Shown: positions 9,256 through 17,517 of the stretch, piece by piece
Layout of the letters: every line of letters starts with the position of its first letter
Numbering within the stretch: position 1 is the first letter of the stretch
Position numbers and translations under genes: made by a program
From: Anaerotignum sp.
GTDB taxonomy: Bacteria; Bacillota; Clostridia; Lachnospirales; Anaerotignaceae
Assembly (NCBI GenBank): GCA_020024455.1
Contig: JAHHTU010000017.1
Coordinates: forward strand, 1-46,856
Direction: 5' to 3'
DNA length: 46,856 bases
Notes under the pieces: generated by a model
Told to the model about the DNA's origin: nothing
Database searches by the model: none
The model's input: the letters and a program-made list of their open reading frames with translations, nothing else

Positions 9256-9309
9256 CACCCTGTTTTTTAGGCAGCATGGTATGCTGAATAATCAATGGGG
9301 TGCTTTTTT
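9256..9309 (+). terminator. Compound hairpin and T-run after lplA
   Basis: An inner perfect stem CAGCAT-GGT-ATGCTG (9272-9286) lies inside an outer pairing of CACCC (9256-9260) with GGGTG (9298-9302). C and six T follow. It fits a terminator for lplA. No gene is supported between here and spoVAC; the frames present lack ribosome binding sites. Confidence 0.5.
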
Positions 9310-9632
9310 ATGCCAAAAGGAGTGCCCAAAAAAAAGGTATGTATCAAAGTGGAGAGGAATGGTTGTTGCAAGTATGTGCAACAGCAAGCTAAGCGATAAA
9401 AAATGGCACATGCGTTTGACAGCAATCACCATGACAAAATTCAGAATTTATATAGAATGAGAATGGATTCAAAAGAAAATGAAAAAGATGAGACGACTGA
9501 ATGTTTTCGATACAATAAACCCATGCAGAGCAAATTACAATCATGGTGTTTGAGAAGAACGGTTTCCTTCAAAATATTGTCTGGAGTTTTGCGTGTGCTT
9601 CAGGCAGTTGTATGTTTGTTTGCAAATTTTTT

Positions 9633-9661
9633 GAATATTTCTGAAATACTTTCACAATCTA
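9633..9661 (+). promoter_or_regulatory. Candidate sigma-G (forespore) promoter for spoVA
   Basis: GAATA (9633-9637), 17-base gap, CAATCTA (9655-9661), 30 bases before the spoVAC start. Known sigma-G promoters in Firmicutes have GNATR and CATNNTA separated by about 18 bases. The -35 fits, the -10 is partial. The match rests mainly on position and on the known sigma-G control of spoVA operons. Confidence 0.35.
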
Positions 9662-9690
9662 AAAAAAACGTATGTGGAAGGATGGATGGC

Positions 9691-10143
9691 ATGATGGAAA
9701 CAAATCAACAAGCGCAGCAAACGTATGCAAAAATGGTGGAGCAAACTTCGCCAAACAGTCCGATATGGAAAAATTGTCTATTGGCATATATTTCGGGTGG
9801 TTTGATTTGTACTTTGGGAGAGTGGCTCTCGCATCTTTATTTGGCAATGTCATTTTCAAAGGATGAGTCTGCGCTTTTGGTATCGACGACACTGATTGTG
9901 CTTTCGGCAATTTTGACCGGCTTTGGTATTTACGGAAAATTGGGGAAATACTGTGGTGCAGGAACAGAGGTGCCGATTACAGGATTTGCAAATTCTGTAG
10001 TTTCTCCTGCCATAGAGTATCGGAGTGCAGGTTTGGTGCTGGGTATGGCAGCGAAGATGTTTGTTTTGGCAGGTCCTGTCATCGTATATGGCACTGCAAC
10101 TTCTGTGGTGGTAGGAATCATTTATATTTGGATGGGAAGGTGA
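9691..10143 (+). CDS. spoVAC: Stage V sporulation protein AC
   Basis: Inner-membrane protein of 150 residues, the normal SpoVAC length, and part of the channel that moves dipicolinic acid into the forespore and releases it at germination. The chain begins with a short soluble part (YAKMVEQTSPNSPIWKN, the family N-terminus), followed by hydrophobic segments with GAGTEVPITGFANSVVSPAIEY, a conserved SpoVAC/AE loop. The frame stays open upstream to 9403, but GGAAGG before ATG 9691 and family length argue for this start. spoVAD begins 4 bases after its stop. Confidence 0.93.
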   Translation: MMETNQQAQQTYAKMVEQTSPNSPIWKNCLLAYISGGLICTLGEWLSHLYLAMSFSKDESALLVSTTLIVLSAILTGFGIYGKLGKYCGAGTEVPITGFANSVVSPAIEYRSAGLVLGMAAKMFVLAGPVIVYGTATSVVVGIIYIWMGR

Positions 10144-10147
10144 TTGC

Positions 10148-11173
10148 ATGCAAAAACGTATCGGAGCGCAGACTGTTCGACTGGAACAACCGGTTATCAT
10201 ACAATCGGCTGCTTCTACGGTTGGACAAAAAGAGGGAGAAGGCCCGTTGGGACATTATTTTGATGAAATCGAAGAAGACGTCATGATGGGAAAAGATTCG
10301 TGGGAGCAGGCAGAGAGCTGCTTTGTTGCACAAACGATGGAATTGGCACTGAAAAAAGCCGAATTGACGGCAAAGGATATGGATTATATATTGTGTGGGG
10401 ATTTGTTGAATCAATGCATTGGATCAACGTTTGGCATTAAGGAGATGGATATTCCTTTTTTTGGTCTTTTTGGTGCATGCTCTACTATGGGAGAGGCGCT
10501 GAGCCTTGGAAGCATGCTCATAGATGGCGGATTTGCAAAACACATTCTTTGTGGCGCATCCAGCCATTTTTGTGCAGCGGAAAAGCAATTTCGTTTTCCA
10601 TTGCCATTGGGGGTTCAGAGACCACAGACTTCCACATGGACTGTAACGGGTGATGGTTCTGTGGTACTTTCCAAAAATGGACATGGCCCCCAAATTACAG
10701 AAATTACAACAGGAAAAATTATAGATATGGGAATCACTGATTCCAATAATATGGGTGCTGCAATGGCTCCGGCAGCGGTAGATCTCTTGCTTACGCATTT
10801 TCAAGACACAGGGCGTACACCAGAGGACTATGATGTAATCGTCACAGGAGATCTTGGCATGATCGGACATCGCTTGGTGATAGAGATGATGACAAAGGAA
10901 GGTTATGTCATGGATGAACGTTATACAGATTGTGGATTAAAGATTTTTGATCACAATACACAGGATACACATGCAGGAGGAAGTGGCTGTGCATGTGCGG
11001 CAGTGACATTTTGTGCATATTATTATCCCAAACTCCTTTCTGGCGAAATCAAGAGAATGTTATTCATTCCTACAGGTGCTCTTTTGAGTGCAGATTCTGT
11101 ACAGCAGGGGCTGACGATTCCGGCAATTGCACATGCACTTGTCATAGAAAGTGAAAAGGAGGCAGCGCAATGA
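10148..11173 (+). CDS. spoVAD: Stage V sporulation protein AD
   Basis: Soluble, membrane-associated protein of 341 residues with a thiolase/ketoacyl-synthase-like fold that binds dipicolinic acid in the spore channel. Family features include LLNQCIGSTFGIKEMDIPFFGLFGACSTM, GASSHFCAAEKQFR with its Cys, and the C-terminal HNTQDTHAGGSGCACAA stretch. Length matches the family. GGAAGGTG overlapping the spoVAC stop provides the ribosome binding site. Its stop overlaps the spoVAE start, indicating translational coupling. Confidence 0.96.
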   Translation: MQKRIGAQTVRLEQPVIIQSAASTVGQKEGEGPLGHYFDEIEEDVMMGKDSWEQAESCFVAQTMELALKKAELTAKDMDYILCGDLLNQCIGSTFGIKEMDIPFFGLFGACSTMGEALSLGSMLIDGGFAKHILCGASSHFCAAEKQFRFPLPLGVQRPQTSTWTVTGDGSVVLSKNGHGPQITEITTGKIIDMGITDSNNMGAAMAPAAVDLLLTHFQDTGRTPEDYDVIVTGDLGMIGHRLVIEMMTKEGYVMDERYTDCGLKIFDHNTQDTHAGGSGCACAAVTFCAYYYPKLLSGEIKRMLFIPTGALLSADSVQQGLTIPAIAHALVIESEKEAAQ

Positions 11174-11523
11174 GCTATTTGAAAGCATTTCTTGTGGGTG
11201 GTTTCATCTGTATGATCGGGCAAATTCTGATTGATAAAACGAAGTTGACACCTGCAAGAATATTGGTGTTGTTTGTGTGTGCTGGTTGTGTATTGGGCGG
11301 CTTGGGGCTTTATCCAAAGCTAGTGGATTTTGCAGGTGCAGGCGCTACCGTACCATTGACTGGATTTGGAAATCTTTTGGCAAAGGGTGTCAAAGAGGAA
11401 ATTGATGCCGCCGGCGCATTGGGAATTTTGACAGGAGGATTGAAGGCGGCAGCCGGAGGATTGACAGCGGCAGTCATTTCTGCATTTTTGGTAGGATTGG
11501 TTGCAAAGCCAAAACAGAAATAA
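11170..11523 (+). CDS. spoVAE: Stage V sporulation protein AE
   Basis: Hydrophobic membrane protein of 117 residues, the third member of the dipicolinate channel (SpoVAEb type). It resembles SpoVAC in the loop GAGATVPLTGFGNLLAKG and has several membrane segments. The start overlaps the end of spoVAD by 4 bases (ATGA). The short operon C-D-E, without spoVAA, AB or AF, is the usual clostridial arrangement. No clear terminator follows. Confidence 0.94.
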   Translation: MSYLKAFLVGGFICMIGQILIDKTKLTPARILVLFVCAGCVLGGLGLYPKLVDFAGAGATVPLTGFGNLLAKGVKEEIDAAGALGILTGGLKAAAGGLTAAVISAFLVGLVAKPKQK

Positions 11524-11601
11524 TATACAAATATTGTGCGGTTTTTTATGCGGAGATTGGGAAACTTTTTTTCGTTTTTTGTAGCAATACGGCATGGTTC
11601 G

Positions 11602-11610
11602 TGGTATAAT
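11602..11610 (+). promoter_or_regulatory. Extended -10 promoter for the HD-domain gene
   Basis: TGG followed by perfect TATAAT (11605-11610). No good -35 at 17 bases, but the TGn extension can substitute. It lies about 50 bases before the HD gene start, separating it from the sporulation operon. Confidence 0.45.
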
Positions 11611-11658
11611 ATGCGTATGAAGTTGTTGTTACAATTTTATAAGGAAGGAAAGAAGTAA

Positions 11659-12180
11659 ATGCACAAAGCGATTGGTTCAAAAAAAGATTTCAACAGACCG
11701 GATGAGGATTCTTTGCTCTCAGAGTACAAAGCGTGTGTTCAGGATCTCTTGGAACACGAAATGGTGCAGAAAATGGATCAGCATGTACAGCACTGTGACA
11801 CAAGTCGTTTGCAGCACAGTATCAATGTATCCTACTATAGCTTCTTGATTTGCTACCGTATGGGATGGGATTACCGCTCTGCTGCAAGAGCTGGATTATT
11901 GCATGATTTGTTCTTCTATAATTGGAGAACAAAAAAATCCATTCGCTCGAATCATGCCGCTTGGCACCCTCGGGTTGCTTATGACAATGCGTTAAAAATT
12001 ACAGAACTAAATAAAGTGGAAAAGGACGCAATTTTGAAACATATGTGGCCTTGTACACCGGTGCCTCCGAGATATGTGGAATCTTATGTACTGACATTTG
12101 TAGATAAGATTTCTGCTGTTTTTGAAGTGGCAGAAAAGAAATATGCAAAGATCAGAAGACGTGCTCTGGTACAGTCTTGA
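11659..12180 (+). CDS. HD-domain hydrolase
   Basis: Soluble protein of 173 residues with an HD-type metal-dependent phosphohydrolase core. His53 (LQHS), His82-Asp83 (LLHDLF) and a later Asp (LTFVDKIS, about 148) match the H...HD...D metal ligands of the superfamily. An extra conserved-looking segment HAAWHPRVAYDNA supplies further His residues. Substrates in this group are often nucleotides, but nothing here fixes one. AAGGAAGG lies upstream of ATG 11659. The gene has its own promoter and terminator and is not part of the spoVA operon. Confidence 0.82.
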   Translation: MHKAIGSKKDFNRPDEDSLLSEYKACVQDLLEHEMVQKMDQHVQHCDTSRLQHSINVSYYSFLICYRMGWDYRSAARAGLLHDLFFYNWRTKKSIRSNHAAWHPRVAYDNALKITELNKVEKDAILKHMWPCTPVPPRYVESYVLTFVDKISAVFEVAEKKYAKIRRRALVQS

Positions 12181-12207
12181 TTATGAACAACCTGGAACAA
12201 AGAGGAT

Positions 12208-12246
12208 AGCGGATTATCTATCAAGATAATTCGCTGTTCTTTTTTT
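12208..12246 (+). terminator. Intrinsic terminator after the HD-domain gene
   Basis: AGCGGATTATCT (12208-12219) pairs with AGATAATTCGCT (12224-12235), with one G-T pair and a 4-base loop, followed by a T-rich run. Confidence 0.85.
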
Positions 12247-12634
12247 ATGTTTTGATATAAAAAGGGTACTTCGGAGTATATATTTCGTACACATGACCTC
12301 AAACAGTTTTCGCTCAACAAGGTTTTGTATGCTACAGATAGTGCCTGAACGAAAGGCGGTTGTTTCTCTATTATGGTCTATAATCTTGAACCGCATACAG
12401 CGATAGCAGAATAACCGTTGTTATAGAGGATGTTGTCAACTACCCTACGCTGTAGTGCTAGGGTAGGTAGCAATACCGATTGGAATACAAAAGTCGAAGC
12501 ATGACAGGGCAGTTGATAGATTGTTGTTAAGGAATAATGGAAAACTGCTTGCCAAGGGAGAAAAATATTGTTACAATTTTAATACGATTATTTTAAAAAT
12601 AATCCATATCATACCGAAAGGAGGTGTAATAGCG
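12247..12634. other. Intergenic stretch with a GC-richer hairpin
   Basis: No gene is supported. CTACCCTA (12440-12447) and TAGGGTAG (12459-12466) form a hairpin without a T-tail, so it is not a simple terminator. It may be a leader structure or a relic of a small repeat. Confidence 0.35.
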
Positions 12635-13705
12635 ATGAGATCACTGATAGAAATTATTATCAGTCTTTTGATTACAGCACTTACATTTGGAGCATTGCAT
12701 TTGTTGGAACTGACACGATTTTTAAATTTTAGTTCATACAAAATGGCTGGATATCTCCCAGCAGGCTTGGCGATTATCACCGGACTTATTTTTTATTTTA
12801 TCATATCCTCGCCAGTCACCAATTTATTGATGAAGCGCTTGTCACAAACAGAAGATCGTTTGACCAAAATGAATATCAAAGAACTCTTTTTTTCTGTCTT
12901 TGGCTGTTTGATTGGTTTGGTTATTGCCAATTTGATCGGAATTGCTTTTCGTGGCTTTGGAACCACAGGAAATTTTTTGATTGTTCTTTTGAATATTCTG
13001 CTTGGGCTTTTGGGTTTTCGTGTGGCACGTAGGAAAAAAGACGAGGTGAATGTCAGTATATTGCAAAAAGCGTTTGTTTCGGCTTCTATGTCACAGAACA
13101 CGCAAGAAACAAATTATGGTAGACCCAAAATATTGGATACCAGTGTCATTATTGATGGCAGAATTCTGGATTTGTTGCAAACCGGCTTTATTGAGGGTAC
13201 GATCATCATTCCAAATTTTGTTTTGGAAGAATTACGACATATTGCAGATTCCGCAGATGGATTGAAAAGAAATCGTGGACGTAGAGGGCTGGATATTTTG
13301 AACGAAATACAAAAACAGCTTGCTGTTCCTGTAGAAATCAAGGAATTTACTGTGCCACAGCATATGGAAGTAGATTCCATGCTTCTGAAAATGGCAGAAA
13401 GTATGGATGCTTTTGTGGTAACAAATGATTTCAATTTGAACAAAGTGGCAGAATTTCAAGGTGTGCGTGTCCTAAATATCAATGAGCTTGCAAATGCAAT
13501 CAAACCAGTTGTGCTTCCCGGCGAAGAAATGCAGGTGACACTGATGAAGGTTGGGAAAGAAAATGGACAAGGTGTTGCATATCTCAATGATGGTACCATG
13601 ATTGTTGTAGAAGGTGGGAGCAAATACATTGGTGAAACAAAAAATGTGTCTGTTACCAGTGTGTTGCAAACAGCAGCAGGACGTATGATTTTTGCAAAAA
13701 TGTAG
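12635..13705 (+). CDS. YacL-type membrane PIN-TRAM domain protein
   Basis: Membrane-anchored putative ribonuclease of 356 residues. Four N-terminal hydrophobic segments (about 1-25, 40-65, 85-105 and 110-130) are followed by a PIN nuclease domain at about 165-285, with acidic residues in LDTSVIIDGRILD (Asp168, Asp174) and later VTNDFNLNKVA. A C-terminal TRAM RNA-binding domain occupies about 295-356. This is the domain order of Bacillus YacL. The frame is open from 12521, but AAGGAGGTG at 12618-12626 fixes ATG 12635. ispD follows 18 bases later, the same order as in many Firmicutes. The RNA target is unknown. Confidence 0.9.
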   Translation: MRSLIEIIISLLITALTFGALHLLELTRFLNFSSYKMAGYLPAGLAIITGLIFYFIISSPVTNLLMKRLSQTEDRLTKMNIKELFFSVFGCLIGLVIANLIGIAFRGFGTTGNFLIVLLNILLGLLGFRVARRKKDEVNVSILQKAFVSASMSQNTQETNYGRPKILDTSVIIDGRILDLLQTGFIEGTIIIPNFVLEELRHIADSADGLKRNRGRRGLDILNEIQKQLAVPVEIKEFTVPQHMEVDSMLLKMAESMDAFVVTNDFNLNKVAEFQGVRVLNINELANAIKPVVLPGEEMQVTLMKVGKENGQGVAYLNDGTMIVVEGGSKYIGETKNVSVTSVLQTAAGRMIFAKM

Positions 13706-13723
13706 GAATAGAAGGGAATATAT

Positions 13724-14422
13724 ATGAAACGACCATATTGCACAGCGGTGATTATGGCTGCTGGCAAAGGAAAGCGTATGGGGATGCAGATAAGCAAACA
13801 GTTTTTACCTGTATGCGGAAAAGAGATTTTGGCATGGACGGTAGATGCATTTGAAAACAGCGCTTCTGTGCAAGAGATGATATTGATGGCAAGCAAAGAT
13901 GGTATGGAGGATGTCAAAACACTCTGTACACAGTATGGATGGAAAAAAGTTTCTGCCATATTGGAGGGCGGAAAGGAAAGACAAAATTCGGTATGCAATG
14001 GCTTGGCTGCAATCTCAGAAAAAACGGATGTGGTACTCATTCATGATGGTGTGCGTCCGTTTGTAACAGAACAAATGATTGCAGATAGCATTACAGCAGC
14101 ACTTGCATATGGTGGTGCAGTGATTGGTGTACCTGCAAAAGATACCATTAAGGTATGTGATGCAGATAATATGGCAATACAAACACCAGATCGCAGCGTA
14201 CTTTGGCAGATACAGACACCACAAACATTTTTGAAAACACAGATCCTGTCTGCATATCAAAAAGCAGAGACAGAGGGCTTTTTGGGTACAGATGATGCCT
14301 CTGTGGCGGAATATGCCGGCTATCGTGTGAAAGTGGTCATGGGCAGCTACCGCAATATCAAGATTACAACAAAAGAAGATCTCTGTATTGCCGAAGCGTT
14401 TTTGAAGGAGGAACAAGCATGA
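13724..14422 (+). CDS. ispD: 2-C-methyl-D-erythritol 4-phosphate cytidylyltransferase
   Basis: Cytosolic enzyme of 232 residues of the non-mevalonate (MEP) isoprenoid pathway. It joins CTP and MEP to give CDP-methylerythritol. The N-terminal nucleotide-binding loop AAGKGKRMG and KQFLPVCGKEIL match the family, as do the central VVLIHDGVRPFV and the later GTDDASVAEYAG. Length is normal. It follows the YacL-type gene by 18 bases and overlaps rnhA by 4 bases, so the three are probably cotranscribed. Confidence 0.94.
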   Translation: MKRPYCTAVIMAAGKGKRMGMQISKQFLPVCGKEILAWTVDAFENSASVQEMILMASKDGMEDVKTLCTQYGWKKVSAILEGGKERQNSVCNGLAAISEKTDVVLIHDGVRPFVTEQMIADSITAALAYGGAVIGVPAKDTIKVCDADNMAIQTPDRSVLWQIQTPQTFLKTQILSAYQKAETEGFLGTDDASVAEYAGYRVKVVMGSYRNIKITTKEDLCIAEAFLKEEQA

Positions 14423-14883
14423 AGATGGTGACGATATATACGGATGGCGCCTGCTCTGGCAATCCTGGTCCGGGGGGATATGGTGCGGTATTGCTCTATG
14501 GCAGTGCGAAAAAAGAGCTTTCTGAAGGGTATCGTCTTACTACCAATAATCGCATGGAGGTATTGGCAGTCATCAAAGGTTTGGAAGCATTGAAAGAATC
14601 TTGTCAGGTAACGATTTATAGTGACTCAAAATATGTCGTAGATGCCATTACAAAAGGATGGGTTACACGTTGGAAGGCAAAAGGCTGGTATCGTAACGCA
14701 AAAGAAAAAGCATCCAATGTGGATCTTTGGGAGCGGCTATTGGTACAGCTGGAACGCCATCAGGTGGAATTTTGCTGGGTAAAAGGACATGCGGATAATC
14801 CTGGAAACGAGCGTTGTGATGCATTGGCTAGGGCGGCGATTGCAAAGGGAAATCTACAGGAAGATATGAATGATTTGGGATAA
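14419..14883 (+). CDS. rnhA: Ribonuclease HI
   Basis: Cytosolic endonuclease of 154 residues that cuts the RNA strand of RNA-DNA hybrids. The catalytic acidic residues are all visible: Asp in TDGACSGNPGPGG, Glu in NNRMEV, Asp in YSDSKYVVD and Asp in NERCD, with the catalytic-loop His in WVKGHADN. Length matches the E. coli-type enzyme. The start overlaps the ispD stop, with AAGGAGG inside ispD as ribosome binding site. A terminator follows. Confidence 0.95.
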   Translation: MKMVTIYTDGACSGNPGPGGYGAVLLYGSAKKELSEGYRLTTNNRMEVLAVIKGLEALKESCQVTIYSDSKYVVDAITKGWVTRWKAKGWYRNAKEKASNVDLWERLLVQLERHQVEFCWVKGHADNPGNERCDALARAAIAKGNLQEDMNDLG

Positions 14884-14893
14884 CATAAGTATC

Positions 14894-14932
14894 AACCAGC
14901 TTTTTTCTCTTATGAAAGGAGCTGGTTTTTTC
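14894..14932 (+). terminator. Intrinsic terminator after rnhA
   Basis: AACCAGCT (14894-14901) pairs with AGCTGGTT (14920-14927), followed by a T-run. The loop of 18 bases is itself T- and A-rich. Confidence 0.8.
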
Positions 14933-15015
14933 TATGGCTTATTATAGAAAAATCTATGTCTATTTTTATAAAAAAATAGATATAAAAAAATTTCAAAAAA
15001 AAATGAAAAAAATGC

Positions 15016-15044
15016 TTGCATTCTTATTTTTATTGTGGTAATAT
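15016..15044 (+). promoter_or_regulatory. Promoter of the tRNA-Leu gene
   Basis: TTGCAT (15016-15021), 17-base spacer, TAATAT (15039-15044), with TGG directly before the -10 (extended -10). It ends 19 bases before the mature tRNA. Confidence 0.6.
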
Positions 15045-15063
15045 AAGTGAGCAAGTTGCTTAA

Positions 15064-15147
15064 GCGGCTGTGGCGGAACTGGCAGACGCACCAGACTCAA
15101 AATCTGGCGGTAGTGATACCGTGTGGGTTCGAGTCCCACCAGCCGCA
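15064..15147 (+). tRNA. tRNA-Leu (anticodon CAA)
   Basis: An 84-base class II tRNA. The acceptor stem GCGGCTG pairs with CAGCCGC, with discriminator A at 15147. The anticodon stem CCAGA/TCTGG encloses CTCAAAA, giving anticodon CAA, which reads UUG. The variable arm is long, as in tRNA-Leu. The T arm contains GGTTCGAGTCC. The CCA end is not encoded. TTG is a frequent leucine codon in the surrounding genes. Confidence 0.95.
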
Positions 15148-15185
15148 TGAACTCGATGAATATGCAAGATCTTGTATATTCGGCA

Positions 15186-15234
15186 AAGAGCCTGTAAATG
15201 TTGAGAAATCAATATTTGCAGGCTCTTTTGTTTT
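15186..15234 (+). terminator. Terminator of the tRNA-Leu gene
   Basis: A 19-bp stem (15186-15204 with 15209-15227, two G-T pairs) is capped by a GAAA tetraloop and followed by a T-rich tail. Confidence 0.88.
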
Positions 15235-15236
15235 GT

Positions 15237-15690
15237 CTATGTGTTCTATAAAATGTAGTGAGAAAGCCTACGGGATAGTATAAAAACAAAACAATGCAAC
15301 TTTGATGCAACAGAAATTCCTTTGAACATGACTGTAGAAATGCAGTTCCAAGACAGTGATTGATTTGGTATGTAACTTTTATGTTTTTCTATCATTGTAA
15401 GGTATCAGTACACAGGATTTGATACAACACACCTCCAATATACTTAAAATGATTTATTTGATATACAAAATATGGTAAAATAATAAAAAAGAAGTCATCT
15501 TACAGCAATATATTTTTGCTTCCATATATAGAAGATTTTGTTGATCTCCCATGATATATGTAATGTATGCCATCGAATGGATATGGCTTTACTGTATTTT
15601 CAGTTTCTGATTGCCATAATCGTATCTGTAAGTATGGTGCTAGGAGGAAAATAGAATATCAAAATACAAAAAAGCACAGGAGGGAAATAT
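15237..15690. other. Intergenic stretch without recognised features
   Basis: About 450 AT-rich bases between the tRNA terminator and the next gene. I see no convincing gene, promoter or repeat. Confidence 0.4.
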
Positions 15691-16071
15691 ATGGGAAAAC
15701 CAAGTGATCTATTGGCTTTATTACCAGGGGAAACCGTTATCCAAGAAATGAAGGGGGATTGTTCCGGTTCTTTTGGTATTGTACATGGTGCGGTAGCAGG
15801 GAAATATTGGCTGACCAATCAGCGGATCTTATTCCGAGGCGGGGGTATTGTGGAGGCTACAAGATTGGTATTTGCTGTACCATATACCGACATTGTTGCC
15901 ATTGAGCCGTTTCGTGTAGCATATCTTTTCCCTACAGGCATACGTGTTGTGTCGCAAAAAGAAGGTGGTTTTTATCTTTCCGTAATGAAACGTAAAGAAG
16001 TTATGGAAATCATTCAGCAGCAGGTATCTCGATCAAGAGGATCTTGCGGAGATATTTTTTCTGGGACATGA
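15691..16071 (+). CDS. Small PH/GRAM-like domain protein
   Basis: Soluble protein of 126 residues. The segment GKYWLTNQRILFRGG, followed by YTDIVAIEPFRV and a hydrophobic beta-rich stretch, resembles the GRAM/bacterial PH-like fold, in which 'xYxTNxRIxF' is the most recognisable strand. Such domains bind lipids or proteins at membranes in known cases; the role here is unknown. AGGAGGG precedes ATG 15691. A second short protein with the same motif lies at 18354-18680. Confidence 0.6.
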   Translation: MGKPSDLLALLPGETVIQEMKGDCSGSFGIVHGAVAGKYWLTNQRILFRGGGIVEATRLVFAVPYTDIVAIEPFRVAYLFPTGIRVVSQKEGGFYLSVMKRKEVMEIIQQQVSRSRGSCGDIFSGT

Positions 16072-16204
16072 AAATTAAGACAAAAAACTATGGCAATGTA
16101 TGGAGGAGGAGTTGGTGATGGGGAATGGTACGATGATTCCTACAATGTAAATAAGATTTGCAAAAATATGATTGGTGGTATTGTATGATGGGAGGTTTGA
16201 ATGT

Positions 16205-16633
16205 ATGAAGAGAGAAATCATAAAAGATGAAATACATGAAGATGGTACGCATACAAAAATTGAGAAGTTTACACAAACACCAGAGGATGGCTTTGTGTAT
16301 GAAGAACAACGTGGCACACTTCGTAGAAAAAAGCGCTTTTTTAAGGGGCATGCTATACGAATAAGGTATCAATCAAACGATCCGAAAGTGGTTTATCCTG
16401 CATTGCTCTTTATGTTTTTGGCAGTGATGCTGATTTTTTTGATTGTAGCTGGATTATTCTTTTTCACAGCACGGTTTTTGCCATATGGTATGGGATTTAT
16501 CAAAACATATTTCTTCATAATATTTCTCTTTATTGTATTCATATTTGGGTACATGTTCAAAGAAATGCGTAAAATCCAAAAGAAAAGAGAAAAAGAAATG
16601 CAGAATCAGCAAAATCAGAAAGATCAGCAGTAA
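16205..16633 (+). CDS. Small membrane protein, function unknown
   Basis: Protein of 142 residues with a charged N-terminal half, two adjacent hydrophobic segments at roughly 60-85 and 95-120, and a very polar tail rich in Lys, Gln and Glu. No family is recognised. ATG 16205 is preferred over an in-frame ATG at 16172 because GGGAGG (16190-16195) is 9 bases upstream. It sits between a PH/GRAM-like protein and a convergent Imm1-like gene. Confidence 0.55.
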   Translation: MKREIIKDEIHEDGTHTKIEKFTQTPEDGFVYEEQRGTLRRKKRFFKGHAIRIRYQSNDPKVVYPALLFMFLAVMLIFLIVAGLFFFTARFLPYGMGFIKTYFFIIFLFIVFIFGYMFKEMRKIQKKREKEMQNQQNQKDQQ

Positions 16634-16770
16634 ACCGTTTGAAACGATATGAGCAAATGATATTGTATCCAGAAACAGCTGTGATCTGCCAAAAAGGCTT
16701 TGCAATAGGATTTCCTGTATATGGCAATCACAGCTGCATTTTGTTTTATTAGGTATCTATCTACTACAAA

Positions 16771-17283
16771 TCAGTACCGCAGCCATTCCATTTTAGGGTA
16801 CAATTTCCCAGTATGTATGAAATATTCCACAGCCTTGATACCCAATTCCATATCTTGCAATGCTTGTATTTTTGGGATGGGGGATTGCCCGCCGCTCTCA
16901 ATGGCAGTATATATGGTTTCGTCTGAGAAATTTGCCATATCTATCAATGAAGCGGTATGTGCAAAATCTGCATTGTAGCAGTAATAGCAGTCAAAATTCC
17001 CATCATCATCTTCAAAACAGCAGCCAAGAGAAATCCATGTTCTATCAGAAACAACTTCCAACCAATCACATTCTCCATTTGCGTCTAAGAAAAAATAACA
17101 GCTTAATCCCTTTGGAATCATTTGCAGAAGTTTTGCAATCAGCTCTGGAGTGATTTCTTCTGTTTGGTATCTGTTGTTATATGTATAATATTCTGTGTGA
17201 TAGTCCTCAATATATTTGATTGCGATATGGTTGGCATCAAATGTAGTTGGGGTTGATTTTTTGGGAATGATTTCAAATTCCAT
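16771..17283 (-). CDS. Possible Imm1-like immunity protein
   Basis: Acidic soluble protein of 170 residues. The C-terminus (ESGGQSPIPKIQALQDMELGIKAVEYFIHTG, then PKMEWLRY) follows the pattern of Imm1-type immunity proteins: a pocket with G-x-x-x-x-IP, then an Ala/Glu-rich helix ending in 'F..TG..P.(I/V)W'. Imm1 proteins neutralise polymorphic toxins of neighbouring cells. No toxin gene is seen here, so it would be an orphan. A strong AGGAGG lies before its ATG. Assignment is from memory of the family pattern and is tentative. Confidence 0.4.
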   Translation of the reverse strand: MEFEIIPKKSTPTTFDANHIAIKYIEDYHTEYYTYNNRYQTEEITPELIAKLLQMIPKGLSCYFFLDANGECDWLEVVSDRTWISLGCCFEDDDGNFDCYYCYNADFAHTASLIDMANFSDETIYTAIESGGQSPIPKIQALQDMELGIKAVEYFIHTGKLYPKMEWLRY

Positions 17284-17517
17284 ATGGGTACACCTCCTTA
17301 TGTTCTGCTTGTTTTATTCATATTTTATCATATGGAGATTTGTTTTTCAATGAACCAGCTTCCCGAAAAAGTGGAGGATTGCATATCATGAGGAAAAGTA
17401 TTGTATGCAATATTGTAAATGACAGCACAAAAATAAGAAGGATATGGTAAAATACACTGGAAAAGCTACATTTTTTGTTATAAAATAAAGTTAAGATGCA
17501 AAAATGGAGGGAATATG

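Noticed and set aside
9245..9460. 71-residue protein before spoVAC
   Set aside because: It overlaps a terminator-like hairpin, has no ribosome binding site, and is not similar to any known sporulation protein.
15047..15283. 78-codon frame across the tRNA-Leu gene
   Set aside because: It runs through a clear tRNA and its terminator; there is no ribosome binding site and no protein-like composition.
16090..16188. Short peptide of 32 codons with Gly/Asp-rich sequence before the 16205 gene
   Set aside because: No ribosome binding site before either ATG and too short to judge; could be real, but not supportable.
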